A DNA stretch of 16,778 bases from assembly GCA_964654995.1 (NCBI GenBank), contig CAZZKF010000056.1, positions 1-16,778 on the forward strand, in the 5' to 3' direction. The position numbers were made by a program, and so were the translations under genes. The notes beneath the pieces were generated by a model, which saw only the letters and a list, made by a program, of their open reading frames with translations, was not told where the DNA came from and did not search any database. This DNA is from CAZZKF01 sp964654995. Its GTDB lineage: Bacteria; Pseudomonadota; Alphaproteobacteria; CAZZKF01. Of this stretch, positions 7,120 to 15,364 are shown in pieces. Within the stretch, counting starts at the first letter, position 1. Every line of letters begins with the position of its first letter.

Positions 7120-8852
7120 CAGAAGCACAGGCCGTCTATCCCGAAATCGTGCGGGGCGAAAACCTCTATGCGCTCGACTGCGAGCTGCGCGCGCTGCTTG
7201 CCGCGCTGGAACCGGCCGAGGCCGAGAAATGGCGCGACACGCTCTTCGACTTCGGGGCGTTTGCCGGCGGACCGGCCGATGAAGAGGCGGAATACACCGA
7301 TCTTCATGCGCCGCCCCGGCTCGAGCCCTATGACCGCGACGGCAATCTGGTCAACCGCATCGTCCACAACCCGCTGTGGGACGCCACCGCCCGCGAGGTC
7401 TATGAGCGCGGCGTCGTCGGCCTCAATTACGGCGAGGATCCGGCCTCGTTCCTGATCACCTTCGCCATGGGCTATCTGCTTTCGCAGGCGAACCCGTCGC
7501 TGCATTGCCCGGTCACCATGACCGGGGCCCTGGCCTATGTGATCGACCGCTTTGCGCCCGAATCGGTGCGGGCGCGTTACCTCAAGGAACTGATCCGGCG
7601 CGACGGCCAGGCGCTGACCGGCGGCACCTGGGCGACCGAGCTTCACGGCGGCAGCGACGTTGGCGCCACCACCACGGTGGCGCGGCCCGACCCGGATGCG
7701 CCGGGCGTGTTCCGGCTCACCGGGCTCAAGTGGTTCACCAGCAACGCCGATGGCGGCCTGGCGCTGGCCACGGCGCGCCCCGAAGGCGCGCCCGAGGGCT
7801 CCAGGGGGCTGGGCCTCTATCTGGTCCCCGTCCATCTCGACGACGGCACCCCGAATGCGATGCGGGTGCGCCGGCTCAAGGACAAGCTCGGCACCCGCGG
7901 CGTGCCGACGGCGGAAGTCGATCTGATCGACAGTTGGGCCCTCGAGGTGGCGCCGCCGCCCACCGGCTTCAAGCTGATGATGGAGGCGCTGGAATTCAGC
8001 CGCATTCACAATGCCATGGCCTCGGTCGGCATTCAGCGGCGCGCGCTTCTCGAAGCCATGGCCTTCGCCAGCCGGCGCGCCGCCTTCGGCGAGATCATCA
8101 CCCGCTATCCGATGGTTCAGGACGAGATCCTGAAAATCCTGGTCAGTCTCGAGGCCGGCATGGCGCTGGCGTTTGCGGCCGCGCATGCGTTCGAGCCGGC
8201 GCGCGGCATTCCCCTTGAAAAAGGCACCGATCCGGCCCGCGTCTGGCTGCGCCTGATGACCGCGCTGGCCAAATATTTCACCGCCGAGGAAGCCATCGAT
8301 TCGTGCACCGCGGCGATCGAGATCATCGGCGGCAACGGCTATGTCAACGAGCGGGTCACCCCGCGGCTGCTGCGCGATGCCCAGGTGCTGACCGTCTGGG
8401 AAGGCCCGGCCAATATTCAGGCGTTGGAGCTCCTGCGCCTGCTCGGCAACCGCTATCCCGGTTTCGAATCCTTCATGGAGCGCACCCAGGCCTGCCTCGA
8501 CGCTGCCGACGAGACGCTGGCGCGCGCCGCCGGCATCGACTTCGCCGGATGCCTCGGCGCTGCCGTCGATGATTGCCGCGAGGCCGTCGACTTCCTGCGC
8601 GCCGATGCCCTTGAGGCCCGGCGCCATGCCCGGCGCCTGCTGGCGCTCATGTCCGAGACCATGGCCGCCGCCCTGCTGATCGAGCAGGCGGCCCGGGCCC
8701 TGAAGGAGACCGGCGATCGTCGCAAGGCGCTGATCGCCCGGCTGTTTGTCGAGCGCCGGCTGGCGCCCCCGGAGCGTCACGGCATTTTGCCCGATCAGGA
8801 CTGGGCGCACCGCCATTTCGACGATCTCGTTCATTATCGGGCGATTGCCTGA
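7116..8852 (+). CDS. AidB-like acyl-CoA dehydrogenase
   Basis: A 578-residue FAD-dependent acyl-CoA dehydrogenase family protein. The order is N-terminal helical region with an ENLYALDCELR opening, ANPSLHCPVTMTGA, the TELHGGSDVGATTT segment (T174-E175) of the FAD/substrate cleft, LKDKLGTRGVPTAEVDL, the IIGGNGYVNERVTPRLLRDA helix and VWEGPANI (E429, position of the catalytic base). This arrangement and the overlong C-terminus resemble E. coli AidB more than short-chain dehydrogenases. AidB binds DNA in E. coli and its natural substrate is unclear. Operon position with a LiuR-type regulator argues for genuine acyl-CoA oxidation here. The start overlaps the regulator's stop. The frame is open far upstream, but 7116 is the natural start. 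Confidence 0.88.
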   Translation: MTEAQAVYPEIVRGENLYALDCELRALLAALEPAEAEKWRDTLFDFGAFAGGPADEEAEYTDLHAPPRLEPYDRDGNLVNRIVHNPLWDATAREVYERGVVGLNYGEDPASFLITFAMGYLLSQANPSLHCPVTMTGALAYVIDRFAPESVRARYLKELIRRDGQALTGGTWATELHGGSDVGATTTVARPDPDAPGVFRLTGLKWFTSNADGGLALATARPEGAPEGSRGLGLYLVPVHLDDGTPNAMRVRRLKDKLGTRGVPTAEVDLIDSWALEVAPPPTGFKLMMEALEFSRIHNAMASVGIQRRALLEAMAFASRRAAFGEIITRYPMVQDEILKILVSLEAGMALAFAAAHAFEPARGIPLEKGTDPARVWLRLMTALAKYFTAEEAIDSCTAAIEIIGGNGYVNERVTPRLLRDAQVLTVWEGPANIQALELLRLLGNRYPGFESFMERTQACLDAADETLARAAGIDFAGCLGAAVDDCREAVDFLRADALEARRHARRLLALMSETMAAALLIEQAARALKETGDRRKALIARLFVERRLAPPERHGILPDQDWAHRHFDDLVHYRAIA

Positions 8853-8905
8853 ACCCTGATCCTTGCGGCCCGGACGGACGGCCCCGAGAAGGAGGACCTG
8901 GACCA

Positions 8906-10696
8906 ATGACCACCTACAATGCCCCGTTGCGCGACATGCGCTTCGTTCTGCACGAATTCCTGCAGCTCGAGAAATACGCCAACCTGCCGGGTTTCTCGGA
9001 TGCGCCGCCCGACATCATCGACGCCATCCTCGAAGAAGGCGCCAAGATCGCCGAACAGGTGCTCCACCCCCTGAACATGGTCGGCGACCGCGAGGGCTGC
9101 CGGTTCGAGAACGGCGCGGTGACCACGCCGGCGGGCTTTTCGGATGCCTATAACACCTATGTCGAAGGCGGCTGGGTGGGGCTGACCGCCAATCCCGAAT
9201 ACGGCGGCCAGGGGCTGCCGCATGTGCTCGGCCTGGCGTTCACCGAGATGTGCATCTCGGCGAATCTGTCGTTCGCCATGTATCCGGGGCTGACCGAAGG
9301 CGCGGTGGCGGCCATCGAGGCCCACGGCAGCGACGAACTCAAGCGCATCTATCTGCCCAAGCTGATCAACGGCGTCTGGGCCGGCACCATGAACCTCACC
9401 GAGCCCCATTGCGGCACCGACCTGGGGCTGATGCGGACCAAGGCGGAACCGGCCGACGATGGCACCTACCGGATCACCGGGACCAAGATTTTCATCTCGA
9501 GCGGCGAGCATGACCTCACCGAGAACATCATCCATCTGGTGCTGGCCAAGATCCCCGGCGGGCCGGAAGGGACCAAGGGCATCTCGCTGTTCATCGTGCC
9601 GAAGTTTCTGGTCGGCGAAGACGGTACGCTGGGCGAGCGCAACGCGGTCGCTTGCGGCGCCATCGAGGAAAAGATGGGCATTCACGGCAATTCCACCTGC
9701 GTGATGAACTATGACGGCGCCACCGGCTATCTGGTCGGCGAGCCGCACAAGGGCATGCGGGCAATGTTCACGATGATGAATGCCGCCCGCCTCGGCGTCG
9801 CCCTGCAGGGGCTGGCGATTGCCGAAACGGCGTATCAGAACGCCGTTGCTTACGCCAAAGAGCGGCTTCAGGGGCGCGCGCTTTCGGGCCCCAAGGCGCC
9901 CGACAAACCGGCCGATCCGATCATCGTTCATCCCGACGTGCGGCGCATGCTGATGGAGGTGCGCGCCTTTACCGAAGGGGCGCGGGCGCTGGCCTACTGG
10001 ATCGGCGTGCAGATCGATCTGTCGCTGCGCGATCCGGATGACGGCGTGCGCGAGCGCGCCGGCGATCTGGTGGCGCTGCTCACTCCGGTGATCAAGGCCT
10101 ATTTCACCGACAAGGGGTTCGAGGCGGCGAACCTGGCGCTGCAATGCTATGGCGGCCACGGCTACATCCGCGAATGGGGCATGGAGCAGTTCGTCCGCGA
10201 TGCCCGCATCACCCAGATCTATGAAGGCGCCAACGGCATTCAGGCCCTCGATCTGGTCGGCCGCAAGCTGCCGGCCAACGGCGGGCGCGCCGTGCGGGCC
10301 CTGTTCGAGATGGTCGAGCGGTTCTGCAAGGAGCATGCCGGCAACGACGACATGGCGCCCTTCGTCACACCCCTGAGCGCGGCGCTCAAGGACCTGCAGG
10401 CGGCAACCATGTGGTTTGTCGAGAACGCCATGACCAATCCCGACAACGCCGGTGCCGGCTCGATGGACTATCTCTACCTCATGGCGCTGGTCAGCCTCGG
10501 CTACATCTGGGCGCAAACGGCAAAGACAGCGCAGGAAAAACTCGCCGACGGGGCCGAGGACGCGGCCTTTTATCAGAACAAACTGATCACCGCCCGCTAT
10601 TATATGGAACGACGCATGCCGGACGCGGCCGCCCATCTGGCCCGCATCCGCGCCGGGGCGGAGACGATCATGGCGCTCGACGCCGAGGCCTTTTGA
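8906..10696 (+). CDS. Acyl-CoA dehydrogenase with C-terminal extension (DmdC-like)
   Basis: A 596-residue enzyme of the long acyl-CoA dehydrogenase group with an extra C-terminal domain, which includes DmdC (3-methylmercaptopropionyl-CoA dehydrogenase) and many FadE-type fatty-acid enzymes. Markers in order: GGWVGLTANPEYGGQGLP, GTMNLTEPHCGTDLGLMRT, GTKIFISSGEHDL, EKMGIHGNSTCVMNYDGA, NAARLGVALQGLAIAE, QCYGGHGYIREWGMEQFVRD, and QIYEGANGIQALDLVGRKL, where E440 is in the catalytic-base position. The C-terminal 130 residues are helical. Automatic pipelines often label such proteins DmdC, but no dmdB or dmdD is here and the neighbours favour general fatty-acid beta-oxidation. AAGGAGG lies 10 nt before the ATG. 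Confidence 0.93.
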   Translation: MTTYNAPLRDMRFVLHEFLQLEKYANLPGFSDAPPDIIDAILEEGAKIAEQVLHPLNMVGDREGCRFENGAVTTPAGFSDAYNTYVEGGWVGLTANPEYGGQGLPHVLGLAFTEMCISANLSFAMYPGLTEGAVAAIEAHGSDELKRIYLPKLINGVWAGTMNLTEPHCGTDLGLMRTKAEPADDGTYRITGTKIFISSGEHDLTENIIHLVLAKIPGGPEGTKGISLFIVPKFLVGEDGTLGERNAVACGAIEEKMGIHGNSTCVMNYDGATGYLVGEPHKGMRAMFTMMNAARLGVALQGLAIAETAYQNAVAYAKERLQGRALSGPKAPDKPADPIIVHPDVRRMLMEVRAFTEGARALAYWIGVQIDLSLRDPDDGVRERAGDLVALLTPVIKAYFTDKGFEAANLALQCYGGHGYIREWGMEQFVRDARITQIYEGANGIQALDLVGRKLPANGGRAVRALFEMVERFCKEHAGNDDMAPFVTPLSAALKDLQAATMWFVENAMTNPDNAGAGSMDYLYLMALVSLGYIWAQTAKTAQEKLADGAEDAAFYQNKLITARYYMERRMPDAAAHLARIRAGAETIMALDAEAF

Positions 10697-10745
10697 GTAA
10701 ACCGCCGGGCGCAAGAACAACGGCCCTTCGCAGGAGAAGAGGAAG

Positions 10746-11954
10746 ATGACCGAAGCCTATATCTACGATCACGTGCGCACGCCGCGCGGGCGCGGCAAGC
10801 CGGATGGCAGCCTGCATGACGTGACCCCCGTCGAGCTTGCCTCGCAGACGCTCGAGGCGCTCCGCGAGCGCAACGCGCTGGACACCCGCCATGTCGATGA
10901 TGTGATTCTCGGCTGCGTCACCGCCATCGGCGAGCAGGGCGCCAACATCGCCCGGACCGCCGTGCTCAACGCCGATTACGACGAATCGGTCGCCGGCATG
11001 CAGGTCAACCGGTTTTGCGCCAGCGGCCTGGTGGCGGTCAACATGGCGGCGACCAAGATCATCGCCGGTCAGGCCGACATGGCGATCGGCGGCGGTGTGG
11101 AATCGCTCTCGCGCATTCCCATGGGCAGCGACGGCGGCGCCTGGGCGGTGGACCCGGCGGTGGCCTTGAAGACCTATTTCGTGCCGCAAGGGATCAGCGC
11201 CGATCTGATCGCCACCAAATACGGCTACAGCCGCGACGACGTCGATGCCTATGCCATCGAAAGCCAGCGCCGGACCAAGGAGTCCTGGGACAACGGCCAT
11301 TTCGCCCGTTCGGTCATTCCGGTGAAGGACCGCAACGGGGTGACGCTGCTGGAGCGCGACGAACACCCGCGGCCCGAGACCACCATGCAGTCGCTGGCCG
11401 GGTTGCAGCCGTCGTTTGCCGCCTATGGCGAGAACTTCGGTTTCGATTCGGTGGCCATTCAGAAATATCCCGAACTGGAGCGCATCAACCACGTCCATCA
11501 TGCCGGCAATTCCAGCGGCATCGTCGATGGCGCCGCCGCGGTGCTGGTCGGCAGCCGCGAGATCGGCGAGGCGCTGGGCCTGAAGCCGCGGGTGCGCATC
11601 GTCGGCTTCGCCGACATCGGCTCGGAGCCGACGATCATGCTCACCGGGCCCTCCTTCGCCACCGAAAAGGCCCTGAAGCGCGCCGGCATGACGCTCGACG
11701 ACATCGATCTGTTCGAGATCAACGAGGCCTTCGCCTCCGTCGTCCTGCGCTATCGCGACGCCCTCGATATCCCGCCCGAGAAGCTCAACGTCGCCGGCGG
11801 GGCGATCGCCATGGGCCATCCGCTGGGCGCCACCGGGGCGATGATCCTCGGCACCGTGATCGACGAGCTGGAACGCCGCGATCTTGCCACCGCCGTGGTC
11901 ACATTGTGCATCGGTGCCGGCATGGGCACCGCCACCATCATCGAGCGCGTCTAG
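10746..11954 (+). CDS. Acetyl-CoA acyltransferase (3-ketoacyl-CoA thiolase)
   Basis: A 402-residue thiolase that cleaves 3-ketoacyl-CoA with CoA to give acetyl-CoA. The active-site triad is plain: C91 in NRFCASGL, H358 in GGAIAMGHPLGATGA, and C388 in LCIGAGMG. INEAFA is the additional conserved loop, and GNSSGIVDGAAAVL lies before the C-terminal half. Placed between a DmdC-like dehydrogenase and a FadJ-like multifunctional protein, it is most likely the beta subunit (FadA/FadI type) of a trifunctional beta-oxidation complex, not a biosynthetic acetoacetyl-CoA thiolase. GGAG and GAGGAAG purine runs precede the ATG. The 49-bp gap upstream fits one transcript. Confidence 0.95.
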   Translation: MTEAYIYDHVRTPRGRGKPDGSLHDVTPVELASQTLEALRERNALDTRHVDDVILGCVTAIGEQGANIARTAVLNADYDESVAGMQVNRFCASGLVAVNMAATKIIAGQADMAIGGGVESLSRIPMGSDGGAWAVDPAVALKTYFVPQGISADLIATKYGYSRDDVDAYAIESQRRTKESWDNGHFARSVIPVKDRNGVTLLERDEHPRPETTMQSLAGLQPSFAAYGENFGFDSVAIQKYPELERINHVHHAGNSSGIVDGAAAVLVGSREIGEALGLKPRVRIVGFADIGSEPTIMLTGPSFATEKALKRAGMTLDDIDLFEINEAFASVVLRYRDALDIPPEKLNVAGGAIAMGHPLGATGAMILGTVIDELERRDLATAVVTLCIGAGMGTATIIERV

Positions 11955-12012
11955 AATTCGGCCCGAGGACCATTAGCGAAACGACATCACCTAGTCAGGG
12001 GAAAGCAACACC

Positions 12013-14178
12013 ATGATTGCCTATGAGGTCGATGCCGACGGCATCGCAACGCTGACCATCGACATGCCGGACCGTTCGATGAACGTGTTCGACGAAGCGC
12101 TGATCGCCCGGCTCGAGGAGCTGATCGAAACGGTGGCTGCCGACGAGGCGGTCAAGGGCGCCATCATCACGTCCGGCAAGCGGGCGTTTATTGCCGGAGC
12201 GGATCTGTCCATGCTGCAACGCCTCTCGGCAGCGGCGCGGACCGAGACGCCCGCGCGGGTGATGGAGGAGGTCGGGCGCATGAACCGCATCCTGCGGCGC
12301 CTGGAGACCTGCGGCAAACCGTTCGCGGCGGCCGTCAACGGCCTCGCCATGGGCGGCGGGCTGGAACTGGCGCTCGCCTGCCATTACCGGCTGGTGGCGG
12401 ATGACCCGAAGATTCAACTCGCACTTCCCGAGGTCAAGGTCGGCATGGTGCCGGGGGCCGGCGGCACCCAGCGCCTGCCGCGCCTCATGGGCATTCAGGC
12501 GGCGCTCCAGTACATCCTCGAGGGCAAGAGCATGTCGCCGGCCGAAGCCGTCTCCTTCGGCGTCTTCCACAAGGCGGTGCCCGTGGACGATCTGCTCAAG
12601 GAAGCCCGCAGCTGGCTGCTGGAAAAGGGCGATCCGGTCCAGCCCTGGGACAAGAAGGGCTTCAAGATCCCCGGCGGGCGCGTCCAGAGCCCGTCGGGCA
12701 TGCAGACCTTCATGGCCGCGAACGCCATGCTGGCATCGCGCACCTATCACAATTATCCGGCTGCCGAGGCCATCCTGTCCTGCGTTTACGAGGGCCTGCA
12801 ACTGCCGATCGACCGGGCGCTCACCGTGGAATCCCGCTATGTGACCTCGATCCTGCTCGGCCCCGAGGTCGCCAACATGATCCGCACCCTGTTCGTCAAC
12901 AAGGGCGCGGCCGACAAGCTCAAGCGCCGCCCCAGGGATGTGCCGCCGATGAAGGTTTCCAGGCTCGGCGTCCTGGGCGCCGGCATGATGGGTGCCGGCA
13001 TCGCCCATGTCTCGGCCATGGCCGGCATGGAGGTGGTGCTGATCGATCGCGAAGTGGCCCTCGCGGAAAAGGGCAAGGCGCATGCCGAGGCGCTTCTGGA
13101 CAAGCGGGTGAAGCGGCGCAAGATAACCGCGGAAGCCGCCAAAGAGGTGCTGGCGCGGATTACGCCGAGCGCCGATTTCGCCGACCTGTCGGGCTGCGAT
13201 CTGGTGATCGAGGCGGTGTTCGAGGACCGCGACATCAAGGCCGACGTCACCCGGCGCAGCGAAGCGGTTTTGGGCGATGAGGCGGTGTTCGCGTCGAACA
13301 CCTCGACCCTGCCGATCACCGGCCTTGCCGAGGCCTCCGCACGGCCCGAGCGTTTCATCGGCATTCATTTCTTCTCGCCGGTCGAGAAAATGCCGCTGGT
13401 CGAGATCATCCTCGGCGAAAAGACCGGCGATGAGGCGCTCGCGCGCGCCCTCGATTACGTCCGTCAGATCAGAAAGACGCCGATCGTCGTCAATGATTCG
13501 CGCGGCTTTTACACCAGCCGCGTCTTCGGCACCTATGTTTCCGAAGGCATGGCGATGCTGGCCGAAGGGGTGAAGCCGGCGCTGATCGAAAACGTCGGGC
13601 GCATGGCCGGCATGCCGGTGGGGCCGCTGGCGGTCGCCGACGAGGTCAGCATCGAGCTTGCCTATCACATCAAGGAGGCGGCCAGGAAGGACCTCGGCGA
13701 GGCCTTTGTCGCGCCCGCCGGCGAGGCGGTCATCGACAAGATGATCGTTGAGCTGAAACGCCCCGGCAAGAAGGCGGGCAAGGGCTTCTACGACTACCCC
13801 GAAGGCGCCAGGAAGCACCTGTGGCCGGGCCTCGCCGAGCATTTTCCGCCGGCGGATGAGCAGCCCGATCCGGGCGAGCTGCGCACCCGCTTCCTGTACA
13901 TTCAGGCGATCGAGACGGCCCGCTGTGTCGAAGAGGGCGTGCTCTCCGATCCGGCCGAGGCCGATGTTGGCGCCATTTTCGGCTGGGGCTTTGCGCCCTT
14001 TACCGGCGGGCCGCTCTCCATGATCGATACCATCGGGGTGGCCGATTTCGTCGCCGAATGCGACCGTCTGGCCGAGGCCTATGGCCCACGGTTTGCGCCG
14101 CCCCGGCTGTTGCGCGACATGGCCGAGAAGGGCGAGACCTTCTACGCGCAAGACCAGGACCGCCAGGAAGCCGCATAG
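12013..14178 (+). CDS. fadJ: FadJ-like enoyl-CoA hydratase / 3-hydroxyacyl-CoA dehydrogenase
   Basis: A 721-residue bifunctional beta-oxidation subunit, the alpha partner of the thiolase. The N-terminal hydratase (about 1-190) has GLAMGGGLELALACHYRL and LPEVKVGMVPGAGGTQ, with catalytic glutamates at E118 and E140. A linker leads to the NAD-binding Rossmann start LGVLGAGMMGAGIAHVSAMAG (GxGxxG at 322-327), then FASNTSTLPI, the catalytic IHFFSPVEKMPLVEII (H452) and NDSRGFYTSRV. The C-terminal domain carries GKGFYDY and the second dehydrogenase repeat. Size matches FadJ (about 714) or FadB (about 729), and fadJ is used here by architecture. AGGGGA is the weak ribosome site 9 nt upstream. A strong GC hairpin starts at its stop codon. 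Confidence 0.95.
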   Translation: MIAYEVDADGIATLTIDMPDRSMNVFDEALIARLEELIETVAADEAVKGAIITSGKRAFIAGADLSMLQRLSAAARTETPARVMEEVGRMNRILRRLETCGKPFAAAVNGLAMGGGLELALACHYRLVADDPKIQLALPEVKVGMVPGAGGTQRLPRLMGIQAALQYILEGKSMSPAEAVSFGVFHKAVPVDDLLKEARSWLLEKGDPVQPWDKKGFKIPGGRVQSPSGMQTFMAANAMLASRTYHNYPAAEAILSCVYEGLQLPIDRALTVESRYVTSILLGPEVANMIRTLFVNKGAADKLKRRPRDVPPMKVSRLGVLGAGMMGAGIAHVSAMAGMEVVLIDREVALAEKGKAHAEALLDKRVKRRKITAEAAKEVLARITPSADFADLSGCDLVIEAVFEDRDIKADVTRRSEAVLGDEAVFASNTSTLPITGLAEASARPERFIGIHFFSPVEKMPLVEIILGEKTGDEALARALDYVRQIRKTPIVVNDSRGFYTSRVFGTYVSEGMAMLAEGVKPALIENVGRMAGMPVGPLAVADEVSIELAYHIKEAARKDLGEAFVAPAGEAVIDKMIVELKRPGKKAGKGFYDYPEGARKHLWPGLAEHFPPADEQPDPGELRTRFLYIQAIETARCVEEGVLSDPAEADVGAIFGWGFAPFTGGPLSMIDTIGVADFVAECDRLAEAYGPRFAPPRLLRDMAEKGETFYAQDQDRQEAA

Positions 14179-14200
14179 GCCGGGTGCGCCGCGCCCGGCC
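14178..14200 (+). terminator. GC-rich hairpin at fadJ 3' end (no T-run)
   Basis: GGCCGGG (14178-14184) pairs with CCCGGCC (14194-14200). Inside, a T-G wobble and two G-C pairs extend it to about 10 pairs closed by a 3-nt loop. It begins on the last base of the fadJ stop codon. No T-tract follows, so it is not a typical intrinsic terminator; it may stabilise the upstream message or partly uncouple yjbQ. Confidence 0.35.
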
Positions 14201-14224
14201 CCCGGCGGTGCAGGTGGGCATGAT

Positions 14225-14650
14225 ATGACCATGCGCCAGCACACGGGCGAGCTGACCTTCGAGACCCGCGGCCGCGGCCTGATGGAGATCACTGCGCGCG
14301 TTTGCGCCTGGGTGGCCGGGACCGGCGTGCGCGACGGGCTCTTGACCCTGTTCATCCGCCATACCTCGGCGTCGCTTCTGATTCAGGAAAATGCCGACCC
14401 CGATGTGCTCGCCGATCTCGACGATGTCTTTGCCCGCCTGGCGCCCGAAGACGCGGCCCTTTACCGCCATCGCTCGGAAGGGCCGGACGACATGCCGGCC
14501 CACATCCGCGCCGCGCTGACGCAAACCCACTTGAGCATTCCAGTGGCCGGCGGGCGGCCGCAGCTTGGCACCTGGCAGGGGATTTATCTCTTCGAGCACC
14601 GGACGCGCCCCCACCGGCGCAGGATTGCGCTCCACCTGATCGGGGAATAG
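14225..14650 (+). CDS. yjbQ: YjbQ family (UPF0047) protein
   Basis: A 141-residue protein of the UPF0047/YjbQ family, full length. Hallmarks are ITARVCAWVAGTGVRDGLLTLF, RHTSASLLIQENADPDVLADL with the conserved HTSA..ENxDP motif, and GTWQGIYLFEHR with a conserved histidine. Family members have been reported to show weak thiamine-phosphate synthase activity that can rescue E. coli thiE mutants; the physiological function is unknown. The ATG at 14225 is preceded by AGGTGG about 8 nt upstream. A second in-frame ATG lies two codons later. It follows fadJ by 46 bp and may be a distal member of that transcript, although the hairpin between them makes this uncertain. Also divergent in function from the operon. 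Confidence 0.9.
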   Translation: MTMRQHTGELTFETRGRGLMEITARVCAWVAGTGVRDGLLTLFIRHTSASLLIQENADPDVLADLDDVFARLAPEDAALYRHRSEGPDDMPAHIRAALTQTHLSIPVAGGRPQLGTWQGIYLFEHRTRPHRRRIALHLIGE

Positions 14651-14709
14651 GCTGGATTGGCAATCACGCGATGCTGTCGCCAACGGGGGCGAGGACAAGG
14701 GAGGGAACG

Positions 14710-15348
14710 GTGAACATTCGCATTTATCTGGTGCTGGCCGGTCTGGTGCTGGCGAGCCTGAATTCCGGCCAGGCATTGGCTCAGGACAATACCGCAGCGG
14801 CCCACATCCGCCATGTGGTCGCTGCCTGGAACGATACGCCGGATGGCAAGGGCCTGCTGCCGACGGCGGATGCTGAAGCCGCCATCGCGCTTCAACATGC
14901 CCAGTTGGCGATCATTGATCCGACAAATCTGGCGGCCATCAAGACCCATATGGGCCATGTCGCCCATGCTCTCGATCCGGCCGGGCGCGGGGCCGGGCCC
15001 GGCCTCGGCTACGGCGTCATGCGCGCCGCGGCCGGCATCATTGCCCACGTCAGCCTGGCAGCGGATGCCCCGGATGCGACGCCGGCGATCAAGACCCATG
15101 CCGTCCATGTGACGGCCAGCGCCGATAATGTCGTGGCCCGGTGCAAACAGGTGCTGGCTCTGGTTGACCGCGTGAGCAAGGCCAAGGACGCCATGGTCGC
15201 CTACGCCCTGGCCAGCGAGGCGCTTCAGCTCGTCCAGGCGATCACCGTCGGGGTCGATGCCGACCAGGATGGTAGGATTACCTGGAAAAAGGGCGAAGGC
15301 GGCCTTGACCAGGTGCGCCAGCATCTCGGCTTCATGGGCGTCCAGTAG
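14710..15348 (+). CDS. Secreted protein of unknown function with three HxxHV motifs and EF-hand-like loop
   Basis: A 212-residue protein whose family I cannot name. The GTG start has AGGGAGG just upstream, whereas an in-frame ATG at 14671 lacks a ribosome site. Residues 1-24 are a clear signal peptide (hydrophobic core LVLAGLVLASL, likely cleavage after ALA-24), so the mature protein is probably periplasmic. Residues 63-84 and 113-134 are aligned copies offset by exactly 50: both contain HxxLA, and AIKTHxxHV. HxxHV occurs three times (H32/H35, H80/H83, H130/H133). C145 is the only cysteine. Near the C-terminus D183, D185, D187 and G188 make an EF-hand-like loop (DADQDGRIT) with K instead of E at position 12. 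The histidines could bind metal or heme. Confidence 0.85.
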   Translation: MNIRIYLVLAGLVLASLNSGQALAQDNTAAAHIRHVVAAWNDTPDGKGLLPTADAEAAIALQHAQLAIIDPTNLAAIKTHMGHVAHALDPAGRGAGPGLGYGVMRAAAGIIAHVSLAADAPDATPAIKTHAVHVTASADNVVARCKQVLALVDRVSKAKDAMVAYALASEALQLVQAITVGVDADQDGRITWKKGEGGLDQVRQHLGFMGVQ

Positions 15349-15364
15349 CGCCGCGCAGCCGTCT

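Noticed and set aside
6933..8906. Minus-strand open frame of 657 codons opposite the AidB-like gene
   Set aside because: No recognisable domain; the opposite strand encodes a clear acyl-CoA dehydrogenase.
11995..14355. Minus-strand open frame of 786 codons opposite fadJ
   Set aside because: GC-rich shadow of fadJ; composition rich in His, Arg, Gly and Asp and without family motifs.
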